Shown: positions 25,130 through 33,543 of the stretch, in pieces
Position numbering within the stretch: position 1 is the stretch's first letter
How the letters are laid out: every line of letters starts with the position of its first letter
Source: Oxalobacter sp.
GTDB lineage: Bacteria; Pseudomonadota; Gammaproteobacteria; Burkholderiales; Burkholderiaceae_D
Assembly (NCBI GenBank): GCA_016291665.1
Contig: JAEEYE010000011.1
Location: forward strand, 1 to 64,000
Direction of reading: 5' to 3'
DNA length: 64,000 bases
Notes under the pieces: model-generated
Told to the model about the DNA's origin: nothing
Database searches by the model: none
Seen by the model: the letters and a program-made list of their open reading frames with translations, nothing else
Program-made: the position numbers and the translations under genes

Positions 25130-25201
25130 GCATTTGTAACAGCACTTGCCGTTTTCACACTCAGTGCTACGATAACTAGTATAAAGACCAACAAAGTAAA
25201 T

Positions 25202-25438
25202 ATGATGAAAAGACTCTTATTGGCAACATTATCACCCCTTTTGGCGGCAGCTTTCCTGACAAGTGCTTCAGCTCAGGGTGTCTCGCAATTCAAGCCTAAG
25301 AAAGCAGGCTTCAGTTGCCGGCTCGATGAACATTGTGACAGTAAGCCACAAGCGGAAATCCAGAAAGCCCCGAAAAAACTAGTGAGAAAAGCGCGGCACC
25401 ACCGTCCAGCACGGAAAGCCAGCCACAACTTGAGATAA
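25202..25438 (+). CDS. small exported basic protein
   Basis: A 78-aa protein with a signal peptide ending ASA-QG. The short mature part has two cysteines (FSCRLDEHC) and then a Lys/Arg/His-rich tail (KKLVRKARHHRPARKASH). Its high positive charge suggests binding to membrane, polysaccharide or nucleic acid, but no family is recognised. TATAAAGACC sits upstream at about 25181 and could be part of its promoter. Confidence 0.65.
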   Translation: MMKRLLLATLSPLLAAAFLTSASAQGVSQFKPKKAGFSCRLDEHCDSKPQAEIQKAPKKLVRKARHHRPARKASHNLR

Positions 25439-25588
25439 GGTAGCAAGAAAAATTTATTTTTCGGTTTTATTTAAAAAATTTTGCAACAGATTGCAAACGA
25501 CTGCCAAATTATAAAGAAAACGGTTAGAATAGTCTCATGTAAGTAACTGCCGCACTGTAACGATGTGCATGACTGCAAGGTGGCGATG

Positions 25589-25993
25589 ATGAAAAAACTG
25601 CTAACTTCTGTAACCTTCTCGGTACTGGCCATTTTGGTTTTATCTGGCACAGCCCATGCTGGAGAATGGATTAAGATTTTCTATAGCAGTGACGGCGGTG
25701 TCTTCTATGCTCGCAAAAGCGCCTTCCAGAAAGTCAGCCTCAGTGATTCTGATGCAGTACGCGAAGGAGAATTTAAACTGGTTCCACCTAGGAACCCTGA
25801 CTTTACCTATATGCTGGCACTCTACCGCGTTGACTGCCAGCAACGGACATTAACGGCGCTTTCGGCCTCCCTCCATGCACGGGATGGTTCTGTCATTGAA
25901 TCCGATGGCGTCGATGAGAATACCCCACCGGCTCCGGTCGAACCCGGTACCGGTTCAGAAGCAGTCTACCACTATCTTTGTGGCCATTATTAA
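25589..25993 (+). CDS. exported adhesin-E-like protein, family B (member 6)
   Basis: A 134-aa protein with a signal peptide ending AHA-GE. The mature part, EWIKIFYSSDGGVFYARKSAF...YRVDCQQRTLTAL...YHYLCGHY, is the clearest match in the window to the surface-adhesin-E pattern (N-terminal Trp, aromatic strand, D-C-x2-R, C-terminal Cys). The region before it is very A/T-rich and may act as an upstream promoter element. Function in this organism unknown. Confidence 0.8.
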   Translation: MKKLLTSVTFSVLAILVLSGTAHAGEWIKIFYSSDGGVFYARKSAFQKVSLSDSDAVREGEFKLVPPRNPDFTYMLALYRVDCQQRTLTALSASLHARDGSVIESDGVDENTPPAPVEPGTGSEAVYHYLCGHY

Positions 25994-26048
25994 CTGATGA
26001 CCCGCTGTGGATGACAGCAGGTCAGACAACATGCTAGGAGACGAAAAG

Positions 26049-26426
26049 ATGAAAAGAAAATTCCTCACACTCGCATGTATCGCCGCGAGCGCACTGATGC
26101 TGACATCCTGTACGACGGTGTACCACGACGGACCTCCGCCACCTCATGATGACGGATACCACCATCATGGCAACCCACCGCCACCACCACCAAACCATGC
26201 GCCTGACGGCCATCACCCAGGACCAGGACACCACGCACCTGACGCAGGTCCAGGGCATCACGGCCCAGATGCTAGACCACCGCATGGAGGTCCGGGGCAC
26301 AACCCACCCCCTGCAGGTCCTACTGGAGAACCACGACCTGGTTATGACAATGGTTCAAGAGCCACAGGAACGAAATATCCATCCCGGACACGCCGTTCCA
26401 ACGGTTCCTACCACAGGCGCCATTAA
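26049..26426 (+). CDS. His/Pro/Gly-rich lipoprotein
   Basis: A 125-aa protein. The signal peptide ends in a lipobox (ALMLTSC, Cys near residue 20). The mature part is a low-complexity run of His, Pro, Gly and Asp with many HH and PPP blocks, then a basic end (YPSRTRRSNGSYHRRH). Clustered histidines suggest binding of Ni, Zn or Cu at the cell envelope, or buffering of metals. AGGAGACG precedes the ATG at 26049. It leads a three-gene set of His-rich lipoproteins. Confidence 0.78.
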   Translation: MKRKFLTLACIAASALMLTSCTTVYHDGPPPPHDDGYHHHGNPPPPPPNHAPDGHHPGPGHHAPDAGPGHHGPDARPPHGGPGHNPPPAGPTGEPRPGYDNGSRATGTKYPSRTRRSNGSYHRRH

Positions 26427-26481
26427 CGAACCACCCTTAATCCATGGCGGAAAAGCCGTATAACGATGAAAGGAAACACTG

Positions 26482-26988
26482 ATGCAACTTAAGAAACTTC
26501 TCTGCTATGCCTTGGTCGCAGCCGGCTGCACAACATTAACGGCCTGCCACGACTACTATTATGACGACTACTATTATGAAGATGGTTATTATTACTATGG
26601 TGGCAAACGCCACCGCCATCCACCACCGCCACCTCCTGGCGGCCATCATGGCCACCACCCTCATAGGCCCCATCATCCTCATGGCGAACGCCCAGGTGAC
26701 CATGGCTCTATGAGACCGCCTCATAACCATCCAGGTGACCGTGGTTCCATGCGGCGTGATGACAGACGTGACCATCACAGCCGAAGCAATGATGAACGGC
26801 GGATGGAGCGCCGAAGTGGTGACTCCGGCTACAACCGGATGGAGCGCCGAAGCGGTGACTTCAGCAGCAACCGGATGGAACGCCGCGGTGGTGACTTCAG
26901 TAGCAACCGGATGGAACGCCGTGGCGGATTCAGCGGCGGCGGTAGCCGTGAATCCCGTGGCAGCCATAGTTTTAGCAGGGGACGTTAA
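26482..26988 (+). CDS. Tyr/His/Arg-rich lipoprotein with 12-residue repeats
   Basis: A 168-aa protein; the signal peptide ends LTAC (lipidated Cys near residue 22). An acidic Tyr-rich block (YYYDDYYYEDGYYYYGG) is followed by a Pro/His block and then a basic repeat region built from 12-residue units like RMERRSGDFSSN, close to four copies. The sharp switch from acidic to basic blocks is odd. Metal binding by His/Tyr and binding to anionic polymers by Arg are possible. Function unknown. Confidence 0.78.
   Translation: MQLKKLLCYALVAAGCTTLTACHDYYYDDYYYEDGYYYYGGKRHRHPPPPPPGGHHGHHPHRPHHPHGERPGDHGSMRPPHNHPGDRGSMRRDDRRDHHSRSNDERRMERRSGDSGYNRMERRSGDFSSNRMERRGGDFSSNRMERRGGFSGGGSRESRGSHSFSRGR
26800..26930 (+). 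repeat. 36-bp tandem coding repeat
   Basis: Units start at 26800, 26836, 26872 and 26908 with CGGATGGA(G/A)CGCCG and are 36 bp long. They encode repeated RMERR(S/G)GDxxxN blocks. The last unit is partial. In-frame length variation would keep the frame. Confidence 0.85.
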
Positions 26989-26993
26989 TCCGG

Positions 26994-27032
26994 AAAGTGG
27001 CAGGGGCAGACATTATACCTGCCACTTTTTTT
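26994..27032 (+). terminator. rho-independent terminator
   Basis: AGTGGCAGG pairs with CCTGCCACT around a 13-nt loop and is followed by a run of seven T. It closes transcription after the repeat lipoprotein gene. Confidence 0.9.
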
Positions 27033-27076
27033 CTGACCACCACCTTCTCAAGTGACGTACGACAAAGGAGTCTCAA

Positions 27077-27229
27077 ATGAAAAAATGGATTGCTTGCGCC
27101 TTAGTTGCCATGGGTATCATTTCGCTGGCAGGCTGCCACCATCATGACCATCACCGTCATCATGACCATGACAGCTATGACCACAGGCATGACGACGGTG
27201 GCCATCATGGCAACCGCGGTGGCCGCTAA
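27077..27229 (+). CDS. 50-aa His-rich lipoprotein
   Basis: A short ORF with AAAGGAG before the ATG and a clean lipoprotein signal (MKKWIACALVAMGIISLAGC). The 30-residue mature peptide contains fifteen histidines plus Asp and Gly (HHHDHHRHHDHD..., ending GGHHGNRGGR). This composition is typical of metal-chelating peptides. It is the third His-rich lipoprotein in a row, separated from the second by a terminator, so it must have its own promoter or depend on read-through. Confidence 0.82.
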   Translation: MKKWIACALVAMGIISLAGCHHHDHHRHHDHDSYDHRHDDGGHHGNRGGR

Positions 27230-27270
27230 ACACCCCAACCTACCTATGGGTTAGACATATTACATTTCGT

Positions 27271-27304
27271 CCCCATTCTCCGTCAGCGGTCGTGGAGAAT
27301 GGGG
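27271..27304. terminator. terminator-like hairpin between convergent genes
   Basis: CCCCATTCTCC and GGAGAATGGGG form a perfect 11-bp stem with a 12-nt loop between the His-rich lipoprotein and the convergent hexapeptide-repeat gene. The T-run is short, so termination strength is uncertain. Confidence 0.6.
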
Positions 27305-27317
27305 TTCTTGCTCGTTA

Positions 27318-28406
27318 TTACCCCTCAGTCACCTGCACTGCTGCCTCATCGTAGAGGGCAGTATCTCCGTCAATCCTTGCCCCACCGGCTACATGCGCCT
27401 GTCCAAAGATACGTGCCGTATCCATGATGATAGCACCGTCTGAAACACTAGCATTACCGTAAATTTCAGCATCGTTGTTCACCGTTGACCCTTCAAGCAC
27501 TTTGGCTCGGTCATATACTTTCGCAATACCCTGCACCGAAGAACCGGTATCAACAACGGCATCACCATAAACCCATGCACGGTCAAGCACCTTGGACACG
27601 CCGGTTACCTTTGCCCTGTCAAATATACGGGCAAAACCAGAAACCTCCGCCCCATCACTGACGACGGCATTGTCAAAGACGCGGGCACTGCCAGTAATGG
27701 ATGCCTGCGCTGAGACTTGTGCGCTGCCATAGACAGCAGCACCGCCTGAGACAGACGCATGCTGGATACGCGCATTGCCATAGACCGATGCACTGCCCGA
27801 TATGGATCCCCCGACCAAAACAGCCGCGCCGTAAATGCGGCCATAACCACTCACATGCCCAGCCCAGAGTTCTGTACTCCCATAGACATGGCCATGGTCA
27901 ATGACAGATGACTCCTGATGGATCTGCGCATGGCCATAGATGCGTGCCTCACCACCAATCTCCGATGTGCCAAAGACGACGGCATGGTCAAAGACCTGGG
28001 CATTGCCACCAACTGCTGCACGCATGGAGACTTCGGCTGATCCATACACTTTCGCATTGCCGGAGACCATACCTTCGCCTGAAATCCTGGCTGCCCCATA
28101 AACCTCTGCATCATCTTGGATCCAAGCTTTTACAGCAACGACAGCATCACCGTGTACACAAGCATTGTCTGATACGAGTGCGTCCCCAAAAACCTGTGCC
28201 TGGCCGTAGACCTTCGCCACACCACCAACCCAGGCCAAACCTTCCGCTGCCAGGTTCCATTCGCCTTCGATGTAACCGCCCAACTCACCTGATGCGACCT
28301 GTTCACCAATATCTGAAAGCGCACGGATCCGATAGAGCGTCCGTACCGTCGTACCTTCGATTACCTGGACGGTATCGTCTTCCACCAATTCATATTTACC
28401 GTTCAT
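27318..28406 (-). CDS. hexapeptide-repeat left-handed beta-helix protein (YdcK-like)
   Basis: A 362-aa soluble protein. A short N-terminal domain (MNGKYELVEDDTVQV...LYRIRALSDIG) is followed by a repeat array from about residue 45 to the end. Each six-residue unit has a small or aliphatic residue and often A or V at fixed positions (for example VYGSAEV, AKVYDRA, ARIFGQA). Such arrays fold as a left-handed beta helix. Unlike hexapeptide acyltransferases it shows no obvious catalytic His loop, so it may be structural, as in YdcK-like proteins. GGAAAGG precedes the ATG at 28406. Length is far above a normal transferase. Confidence 0.8.
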   Translation of the reverse strand: MNGKYELVEDDTVQVIEGTTVRTLYRIRALSDIGEQVASGELGGYIEGEWNLAAEGLAWVGGVAKVYGQAQVFGDALVSDNACVHGDAVVAVKAWIQDDAEVYGAARISGEGMVSGNAKVYGSAEVSMRAAVGGNAQVFDHAVVFGTSEIGGEARIYGHAQIHQESSVIDHGHVYGSTELWAGHVSGYGRIYGAAVLVGGSISGSASVYGNARIQHASVSGGAAVYGSAQVSAQASITGSARVFDNAVVSDGAEVSGFARIFDRAKVTGVSKVLDRAWVYGDAVVDTGSSVQGIAKVYDRAKVLEGSTVNNDAEIYGNASVSDGAIIMDTARIFGQAHVAGGARIDGDTALYDEAAVQVTEG

Positions 28407-28427
28407 GAGCGGCCTTTCCTGAAACAT

Positions 28428-28462
28428 AAAAAAATCCCCAACACACGGCGGCACTGGGGATT
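28428..28462 (-). terminator. rho-independent terminator after dps
   Basis: On the minus strand AATCCCCA and TGGGGATT pair and are followed by a T-run. It lies 26 bp past the dps stop and isolates it from the beta-helix gene. Confidence 0.85.
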
Positions 28463-28487
28463 GGTTGGCATGTGTTAAACGTTTATT

Positions 28488-28976
28488 TTAACCTGCCTGT
28501 TTTTCCAAAAGACTCCTTAACATCCAAGCAGATTTTTCATGAACCTGTAATCGCTGGGTCATCAGATCACACGTTGGCTGGTCATTGGCCTTATCAGCCA
28601 GTGCCAAAACCTTGCGCGCACTCTTGGTCACAATCTGGGATGCCTCAATGACGTCTACAATCATTTCAGGAGCAGACGGCACTCCCGTCTTTTCCTTGAC
28701 ATCAGACAGCTCAATGAATTCCTTCATCGTGCCCGGCGCAGGATACCCCAGGGAACGGATACGCTCAGCAATCTCATCCAGGGCATTCCACAGTTCTGTG
28801 TACTGATCCATAAACATTGAATGCAAGGTCTGAAACATTGGGCCTGTCACATTCCAATGGTAATTGTGGGTCTTAACATACAGGCAGAAACTGTCAGACA
28901 AGAACTTGGACAGGGCTTCTGCAATCGCTTTACGGTCTTTATCCTTGATACCGATATCAACTGCTGGAACTTTCAT
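28488..28976 (-). CDS. dps: Dps family DNA-protection / ferritin-like protein
   Basis: A 162-aa Dps. The ferroxidase residues appear in order: KTHNYHWNVTGPMFQTLHSMFMDQYTELWNALDEIAERIRSLG, with the H-x-x-x-W-N...H...D-x-x-x-E pattern of Dps subunits. Dodecamers store iron and protect DNA against peroxide. AGGAGG precedes the ATG at 28976; the frame upstream is not coding. In an iron/haem-acquiring organism this would limit Fenton damage. No Fur-type or OxyR-type box was recognised upstream. Confidence 0.92.
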   Translation of the reverse strand: MKVPAVDIGIKDKDRKAIAEALSKFLSDSFCLYVKTHNYHWNVTGPMFQTLHSMFMDQYTELWNALDEIAERIRSLGYPAPGTMKEFIELSDVKEKTGVPSAPEMIVDVIEASQIVTKSARKVLALADKANDQPTCDLMTQRLQVHEKSAWMLRSLLEKQAG

Positions 28977-29198
28977 GAGTTGCCTCCTAAAGATAATAGT
29001 TGATGGATCTCTCCCTGCACAAAAATCATACAGGTAAGAAGTGATCCTAAGTGTACACCGTTTTTGGATTCCTTGCGTTGTTCCCCGAGTTTTCTCCACA
29101 GCGTTTTTCCAAACCCAGGAAAGAATACCATCTGACCACGCACCACATCATGCCAGATAGCGGCTATACTGTCCCAATCGCAGGCTTGGAGCCAACCC

Positions 29199-30176
29199 AT
29201 GAAACGTACACCCATCCTTAAAGCTGCCATCTCCTTCCTGTTCGCCGCTACCAGCCTATGCCCAGCTATGGCTGACAACTGTTATGTCAATGATGTCGGC
29301 AATGCGATTGTCATCCAAGATAAAGACGACGGCAGGTCGACCGTCATCTTTGACCTGGGGGAAGACGGCTTTACCGCAGAAGGTCCACGCCTGACATCGA
29401 TTGTCTTAACCCAGTACATCGGCAGTGATAAGGAACGCTTTGCCGAACATATAAATGGGCCTGAAGTGGCCGTTGAGTTTTCCAAAGACCTGGCCAAGGT
29501 GAAGACCTCCAAAAACTCGCCTTGGAACATAGATGGGATAAAAGGGGACTACTTCCGCTTAGACCTTCCCAAGATGCTGGAAAAGCTGCGTGGCGATGCG
29601 CGCTTTACCGAGTGTGAAAAGAAAATGGAAGAAGCGTTCAAAACCCTGCTGGACGCCACCCCTGAAGAACAGAAAAATGACATCGTGCTCGCGCAGAAGG
29701 AATGGCAGGAAGAGATTGCAGAAAAAATGGCACTGGACGTCTTGTTGGACAGTGACCTTATCGACCAGGAAAACCACAAGGTCTCCCAAGCCATCCCCGA
29801 CGCCTACCTGGATGTCATCAGGGCACGCACCCGCTGGCTTGAAATCTTAACCAAGCAACAGCGTGATCCCAATTACGCCGCTACCTTCACCGGCACCCTC
29901 TACAAAATGGATCGCGGTGGAGCAGGCATCAACATCATGCTGCGCGCTGACGGGCAGTATTCGAACATTTTCCTATGCGCAGCAGATACCGTTGAATGCA
30001 CGCAGGCAGACAACCTGCTTGCCGAAAAGGACAGCACCTATGCCAAGGCAACAGGCAGACTCGATACCATCAAAGGCTTTAAGCAGGACGGCAAAGCCAT
30101 CCCCGTTAAGGCCGCCACCCGTCCCGTTGATAAACCCCTTACCAAGGAGCAGGAAAAACCAACATCAACGCCTTGA
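29199..30176 (+). CDS. exported protein with LprI-like region
   Basis: A 325-aa protein with a signal peptide ending AMA-DN. The middle (about 130-200) has ARFTECEKKMEEAFKTLLDATPEEQKNDIVLAQKEWQ, which follows the Cys-x-x-x-Met...L...Q-x-x-W pattern of LprI/DUF1311 modules, some of which inhibit lysozyme. The N-terminal 100 residues and the C-terminal ATFTGTLYKMDRGGAGINIMLRADG region are not recognised; the latter may be a small beta domain. Its last 12 bp overlap the end of the convergent Sel1 gene. Confidence 0.65.
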   Translation: MKRTPILKAAISFLFAATSLCPAMADNCYVNDVGNAIVIQDKDDGRSTVIFDLGEDGFTAEGPRLTSIVLTQYIGSDKERFAEHINGPEVAVEFSKDLAKVKTSKNSPWNIDGIKGDYFRLDLPKMLEKLRGDARFTECEKKMEEAFKTLLDATPEEQKNDIVLAQKEWQEEIAEKMALDVLLDSDLIDQENHKVSQAIPDAYLDVIRARTRWLEILTKQQRDPNYAATFTGTLYKMDRGGAGINIMLRADGQYSNIFLCAADTVECTQADNLLAEKDSTYAKATGRLDTIKGFKQDGKAIPVKAATRPVDKPLTKEQEKPTSTP

Positions 30177-31646
30177 ACGTTGCTGGATACCGCCCACTTT
30201 CGCCTGCTTCTTCGGTGCTTCTTCTTCCTTTTCAGCAACCTTCTTTTTGCCGACAATGTCTTCAATCGACAGTTCCTGGGCCTCATTGATTTCTTCGACC
30301 GTCATCGAACTTTCGAGTTCCTGGAGTTTTTCGCTGGCCGTCGTATTCTTGGAAGCGGCTTCATTGAAAAGCACGTACGCATAAGACACATTCTTTTCGA
30401 CGCCCTTGCCGCCCTCGTTATAGGCAATACCTAAGTTGAGCATCGCATCCGTATTGCCCTGCTGAGCCGATTTTTTCCAGTAACTGACCGCCTTCGCATA
30501 GTTCTTGGCAATGCCAGAACCAAACCAATAGGAAACGCCTAAGTTGTACTGCGCAACGGGATTACCCTGATCAGCCGCCTGGCGGTAGAGCGCCGCAGAC
30601 TGGGCAAGATCCTTTTCAACACCGGCACCATAGTAATAGCAGTCACCGAGCTTCACCTGGGCTTCCGCATCACCCTGGTCAGCGGCCTTCTGGTACCATT
30701 CTGCAGCCTGTTCTTCGTCCTTGGTCACACCAATGCCGTTTTCATACGCTTCACCGACTGCCGTCTGTGCCTTGACGACATCCTGTTCGGCCGCTTTCTT
30801 GAACCACTTGAATGAACGGGGATCATCCTTGCCGTACGACATCCCCAAGTAATACTGTGCCTGGGCATTGTCCTGTTCAGCTGCCTGACGCCACAGGTTG
30901 ACAGCCTTGGAAAGGTTCTGGCTGACACCACGGCCTGTCGCATAGGCAACGCCTAAATTGGCCTGGGCTGCTGCATTGCCATTGTCTGCTGCCATCTGCC
31001 ACCAGTAAACGGCTTCCTCATCACTCTTTTCAACGCCATTACCGTTCGCATACGCGACACCCAGGTTGTTCTGGGCATCCACGTTGCCACCGTCGGCAGC
31101 CTTCCTGTACCACTCAGCAGCTTGCGTTGCATCTTTTTTCACGCCCTTGCCATTCGCATACGCCTTACCCAGGTAATACTGCGCATCGACATTGCCCTGT
31201 TCTGCCTTTTTCTTCAGCACACGAACTGGATCATCTTCGGAAACCGCTTCGTCTTCTTCGTCATCCTTTAAGGTACCGGCTTTGCGCGCGGCAATTTCCG
31301 CTTCAGCAGCAGCCTTGTCTTCTTCGGTAACATTTACATCCGACTCCACAGACAGACCAAGATCCCTAGGTTTGGAAGACGTGGTTTTTTCAGCCTGCCT
31401 GTCAGTACCAGCTTTAGCAGTTTCCTTTGTCTTGGAACCGTCACTTTCCTGGACTTCCTTGTTGCCAGAAGAGAAAAGCCCGGAGAAAAAGTCCTTCACA
31501 CTTTCTGCCATATCCGAAAAGGAGCCCCCACTGGAGGAAGATGATGTCTGCTGCGCTGGCTCTTCATCGACATCCTGCGCATAAAGCGGCACACCCGAAG
31601 CAAAAAGCGAACTGATCAACAATGGCAGCAACAATTTCCGGAACAT
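30165..31646 (-). CDS. exported Sel1-repeat protein
   Basis: A 493-aa protein: signal peptide ending LYA-QD, an acidic Ser/Glu/Lys-rich segment (about 25-140), then about eight Sel1-like repeats (about 145-440) of the form A-x2-G-(N/D)-x2-AQ-x-(Y/N)-LG-x-x-Y-x2-G-x-G-V. The C-terminal SMTVEEINEAQEL helix is a common Sel1-protein ending. Sel1 solenoids scaffold protein-protein contacts. It lies next to a smaller Sel1 gene and an esterase on the same strand. Confidence 0.88.
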   Translation of the reverse strand: MFRKLLLPLLISSLFASGVPLYAQDVDEEPAQQTSSSSSGGSFSDMAESVKDFFSGLFSSGNKEVQESDGSKTKETAKAGTDRQAEKTTSSKPRDLGLSVESDVNVTEEDKAAAEAEIAARKAGTLKDDEEDEAVSEDDPVRVLKKKAEQGNVDAQYYLGKAYANGKGVKKDATQAAEWYRKAADGGNVDAQNNLGVAYANGNGVEKSDEEAVYWWQMAADNGNAAAQANLGVAYATGRGVSQNLSKAVNLWRQAAEQDNAQAQYYLGMSYGKDDPRSFKWFKKAAEQDVVKAQTAVGEAYENGIGVTKDEEQAAEWYQKAADQGDAEAQVKLGDCYYYGAGVEKDLAQSAALYRQAADQGNPVAQYNLGVSYWFGSGIAKNYAKAVSYWKKSAQQGNTDAMLNLGIAYNEGGKGVEKNVSYAYVLFNEAASKNTTASEKLQELESSMTVEEINEAQELSIEDIVGKKKVAEKEEEAPKKQAKVGGIQQRSRR

Positions 31647-31841
31647 GACAGATTCCTCCTTAAGTTTGGTGACAACTCATCGTAACAGACAACCAGACAG
31701 GCAGATGTAACGGATATCGACAAAATGTTAAGGCAAGGATTCTTGCCATTCTTGCCAAGGCATCCGTCCAATCTAAAAATGATAGCAAGTCGGAAAGAAA
31801 ATACAAGGACGCTGTGGCACCGATACTGGCACCCACAAGGC

Positions 31842-32375
31842 TCATTGTGGCAACAGGGAAATACCCTCGAGCACTTTGGCTGCAGCCTCATTGCCTTCTT
31901 CGGCCAAACCTTCCAGTGCGGCGATGGCATCATCATTACCTTGGGTAGCGGCTTTGGCATACCACTGGATAGCCAAGCCAAAATCCTGCCAGCCACCAAG
32001 GCCGTTTTCATAGAGGAAACCCAACGTATTCTGTGCCTGGGGCAAGCCTTGGGAGGCTGCTTTTTCAAGCCAGTTGCGGGCCTCACCATACGCCTGAGGC
32101 ACACCCTGCCCATAGATGTACATGAAACCCAGTTCCATCTGTGACAGGGCATCCCCCGAGAGCGCCGCCTTGCAGAACCAGAATGCCGCATGGTCATAAT
32201 TCATGGAAACACCGATGCCATCCAAACGCATCTTAGCGATATGGTACTGAGCCTGTGTATTGCCTTTTTCCGCAGCCTTTTCAAAACACATAGCAGCCTG
32301 GCTCAGGTCACCCGCATGCAATAAGGCAATACCCTGTCCCAAGAGGGAAGCGGCTTCATCAGGCAAAGTGGCCAT
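31842..32375 (-). CDS. small Sel1-repeat protein
   Basis: A 177-aa protein without a signal peptide, built from about four Sel1-like repeats (for example GNTQAQYHIAKMRLDGIGV, DALSQMELGFMYIYGQGV). It appears cytoplasmic, unlike the larger exported Sel1 protein downstream. Its ATG overlaps the esterase stop (TGATG), so it is translationally coupled to that enzyme and may act as its partner or chaperone. Confidence 0.85.
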   Translation of the reverse strand: MATLPDEAASLLGQGIALLHAGDLSQAAMCFEKAAEKGNTQAQYHIAKMRLDGIGVSMNYDHAAFWFCKAALSGDALSQMELGFMYIYGQGVPQAYGEARNWLEKAASQGLPQAQNTLGFLYENGLGGWQDFGLAIQWYAKAATQGNDDAIAALEGLAEEGNEAAAKVLEGISLLPQ

Positions 32376-33424
32376 CAGTCTGCCTTCTTTGCCAGGTACT
32401 TGCTAAAGAAACGGTCGAGTTCACCAAAATGGAAACGCGCTTCTGCCGCATCCATCGGGAGCATACAGTAGCCTGCATGCGAGAGCCCTTCAATCACCAA
32501 CAGATCGGCATTGACACCAGCTTCGCGCATTTTCTGATGGACACGTACCGTATTGCTCAAGAAAATATCACGCGTACCGCTAGTCAACAGCACCGGAGGG
32601 AATCCGGTGAAATCCCCATAAACGGGAGAAAGGTAAGGGTCTTTCATATCGTGCCCAGCAGCGTAGATTTCAGCCGCACCGCGAATCATGCCTTCATAGC
32701 TGACCAATACCGTATCCAGCCCTTCATGTGTGTAATACGAATCACCTGTTTTTGTGAGGTCTGACCAGGGAGTTCCCGGTGCAATCGCCCCCGGTAGCGG
32801 TAGCCCTTCGGCTTTCGCGCGGAGTACCAACGCGAGCGTCATCCCACCACCGGTTGATGTCCCAAACACACCAATCCTGTCGGCTGGATACTGTTCCAAT
32901 GCCGCCTTATAGACCGCCATCGCATCATCCAGTGCAGCCGGATAAGGATGGTCTGGCGCCATCCGGTAATCAATGGATATAACTTTATAGCCCCCTTTGG
33001 CCGCCATCATCACGCCTTCACCGATACCCGACTTCCCAGGAGAAAAGACATACCCACCACCATGGATATGGAGCAGGAGTCTGTCCTGGTTCTCAGGTTT
33101 CACTTCTGAGGGCAAAAGCGTAAAAACCTTAACGCCTGCCATCGTGCCTTCTTCAACCGTCACACCGAGTTCTGACGCCAAGGCCATCGCGCGTTTTTCG
33201 CCGTGGGCAGCAGAGTTTGCCACTGCCCTGTTCCAGGCTGCCGCATCCTTGGGTACATGGTTCCAGCCGCGGTTGACGCCCCGCTCAATGCTTTTTTTCA
33301 GCGCATCACTGACTGTATCGGGTACCGGTACCTCATGGGCAGGCACTTCATAGGCCTGTGCAACTGAAAAGGCCAAGACCGTCCCCAATACAGCAGACAA
33401 TACTGTTTTTGCAACACCGCGCAT
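32375..33424 (-). CDS. exported alpha/beta hydrolase of the hormone-sensitive-lipase type
   Basis: A 349-aa enzyme with a signal peptide ending AQA-YE. Oxyanion motif HIHGGGYVF, nucleophile elbow GTSTGGG, acid in SGTRDIFL and catalytic histidine in EGLSHAGY are all present in the right order, so it should be an active carboxylesterase (Abhydrolase_3). Natural substrate unknown; periplasmic location inferred. ATG at 33424 is preceded by an in-frame GTG. The stop overlaps the start of the small Sel1 gene. Confidence 0.9.
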   Translation of the reverse strand: MRGVAKTVLSAVLGTVLAFSVAQAYEVPAHEVPVPDTVSDALKKSIERGVNRGWNHVPKDAAAWNRAVANSAAHGEKRAMALASELGVTVEEGTMAGVKVFTLLPSEVKPENQDRLLLHIHGGGYVFSPGKSGIGEGVMMAAKGGYKVISIDYRMAPDHPYPAALDDAMAVYKAALEQYPADRIGVFGTSTGGGMTLALVLRAKAEGLPLPGAIAPGTPWSDLTKTGDSYYTHEGLDTVLVSYEGMIRGAAEIYAAGHDMKDPYLSPVYGDFTGFPPVLLTSGTRDIFLSNTVRVHQKMREAGVNADLLVIEGLSHAGYCMLPMDAAEARFHFGELDRFFSKYLAKKAD

Positions 33425-33543
33425 CACACCCCCTTATCCTTAAAAAAGCCAGCAAGGCCATCATGTCATTGGCAATCCAATAGGCAATATTATATTATCC
33501 TCAAGAGATAGGCCGATTGTCCGGTAATGCAAAAGGAATGCTT

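Noticed and set aside
26034-26300. Val/Trp/Met-rich open frames opposite the His-rich lipoproteins
   Set aside because: Their composition is a mirror of the His codons; no start signals support them.
26800-26930. CRISPR-like repeat array
   Set aside because: Repeats are contiguous, without spacers, and in frame with a lipoprotein ORF.
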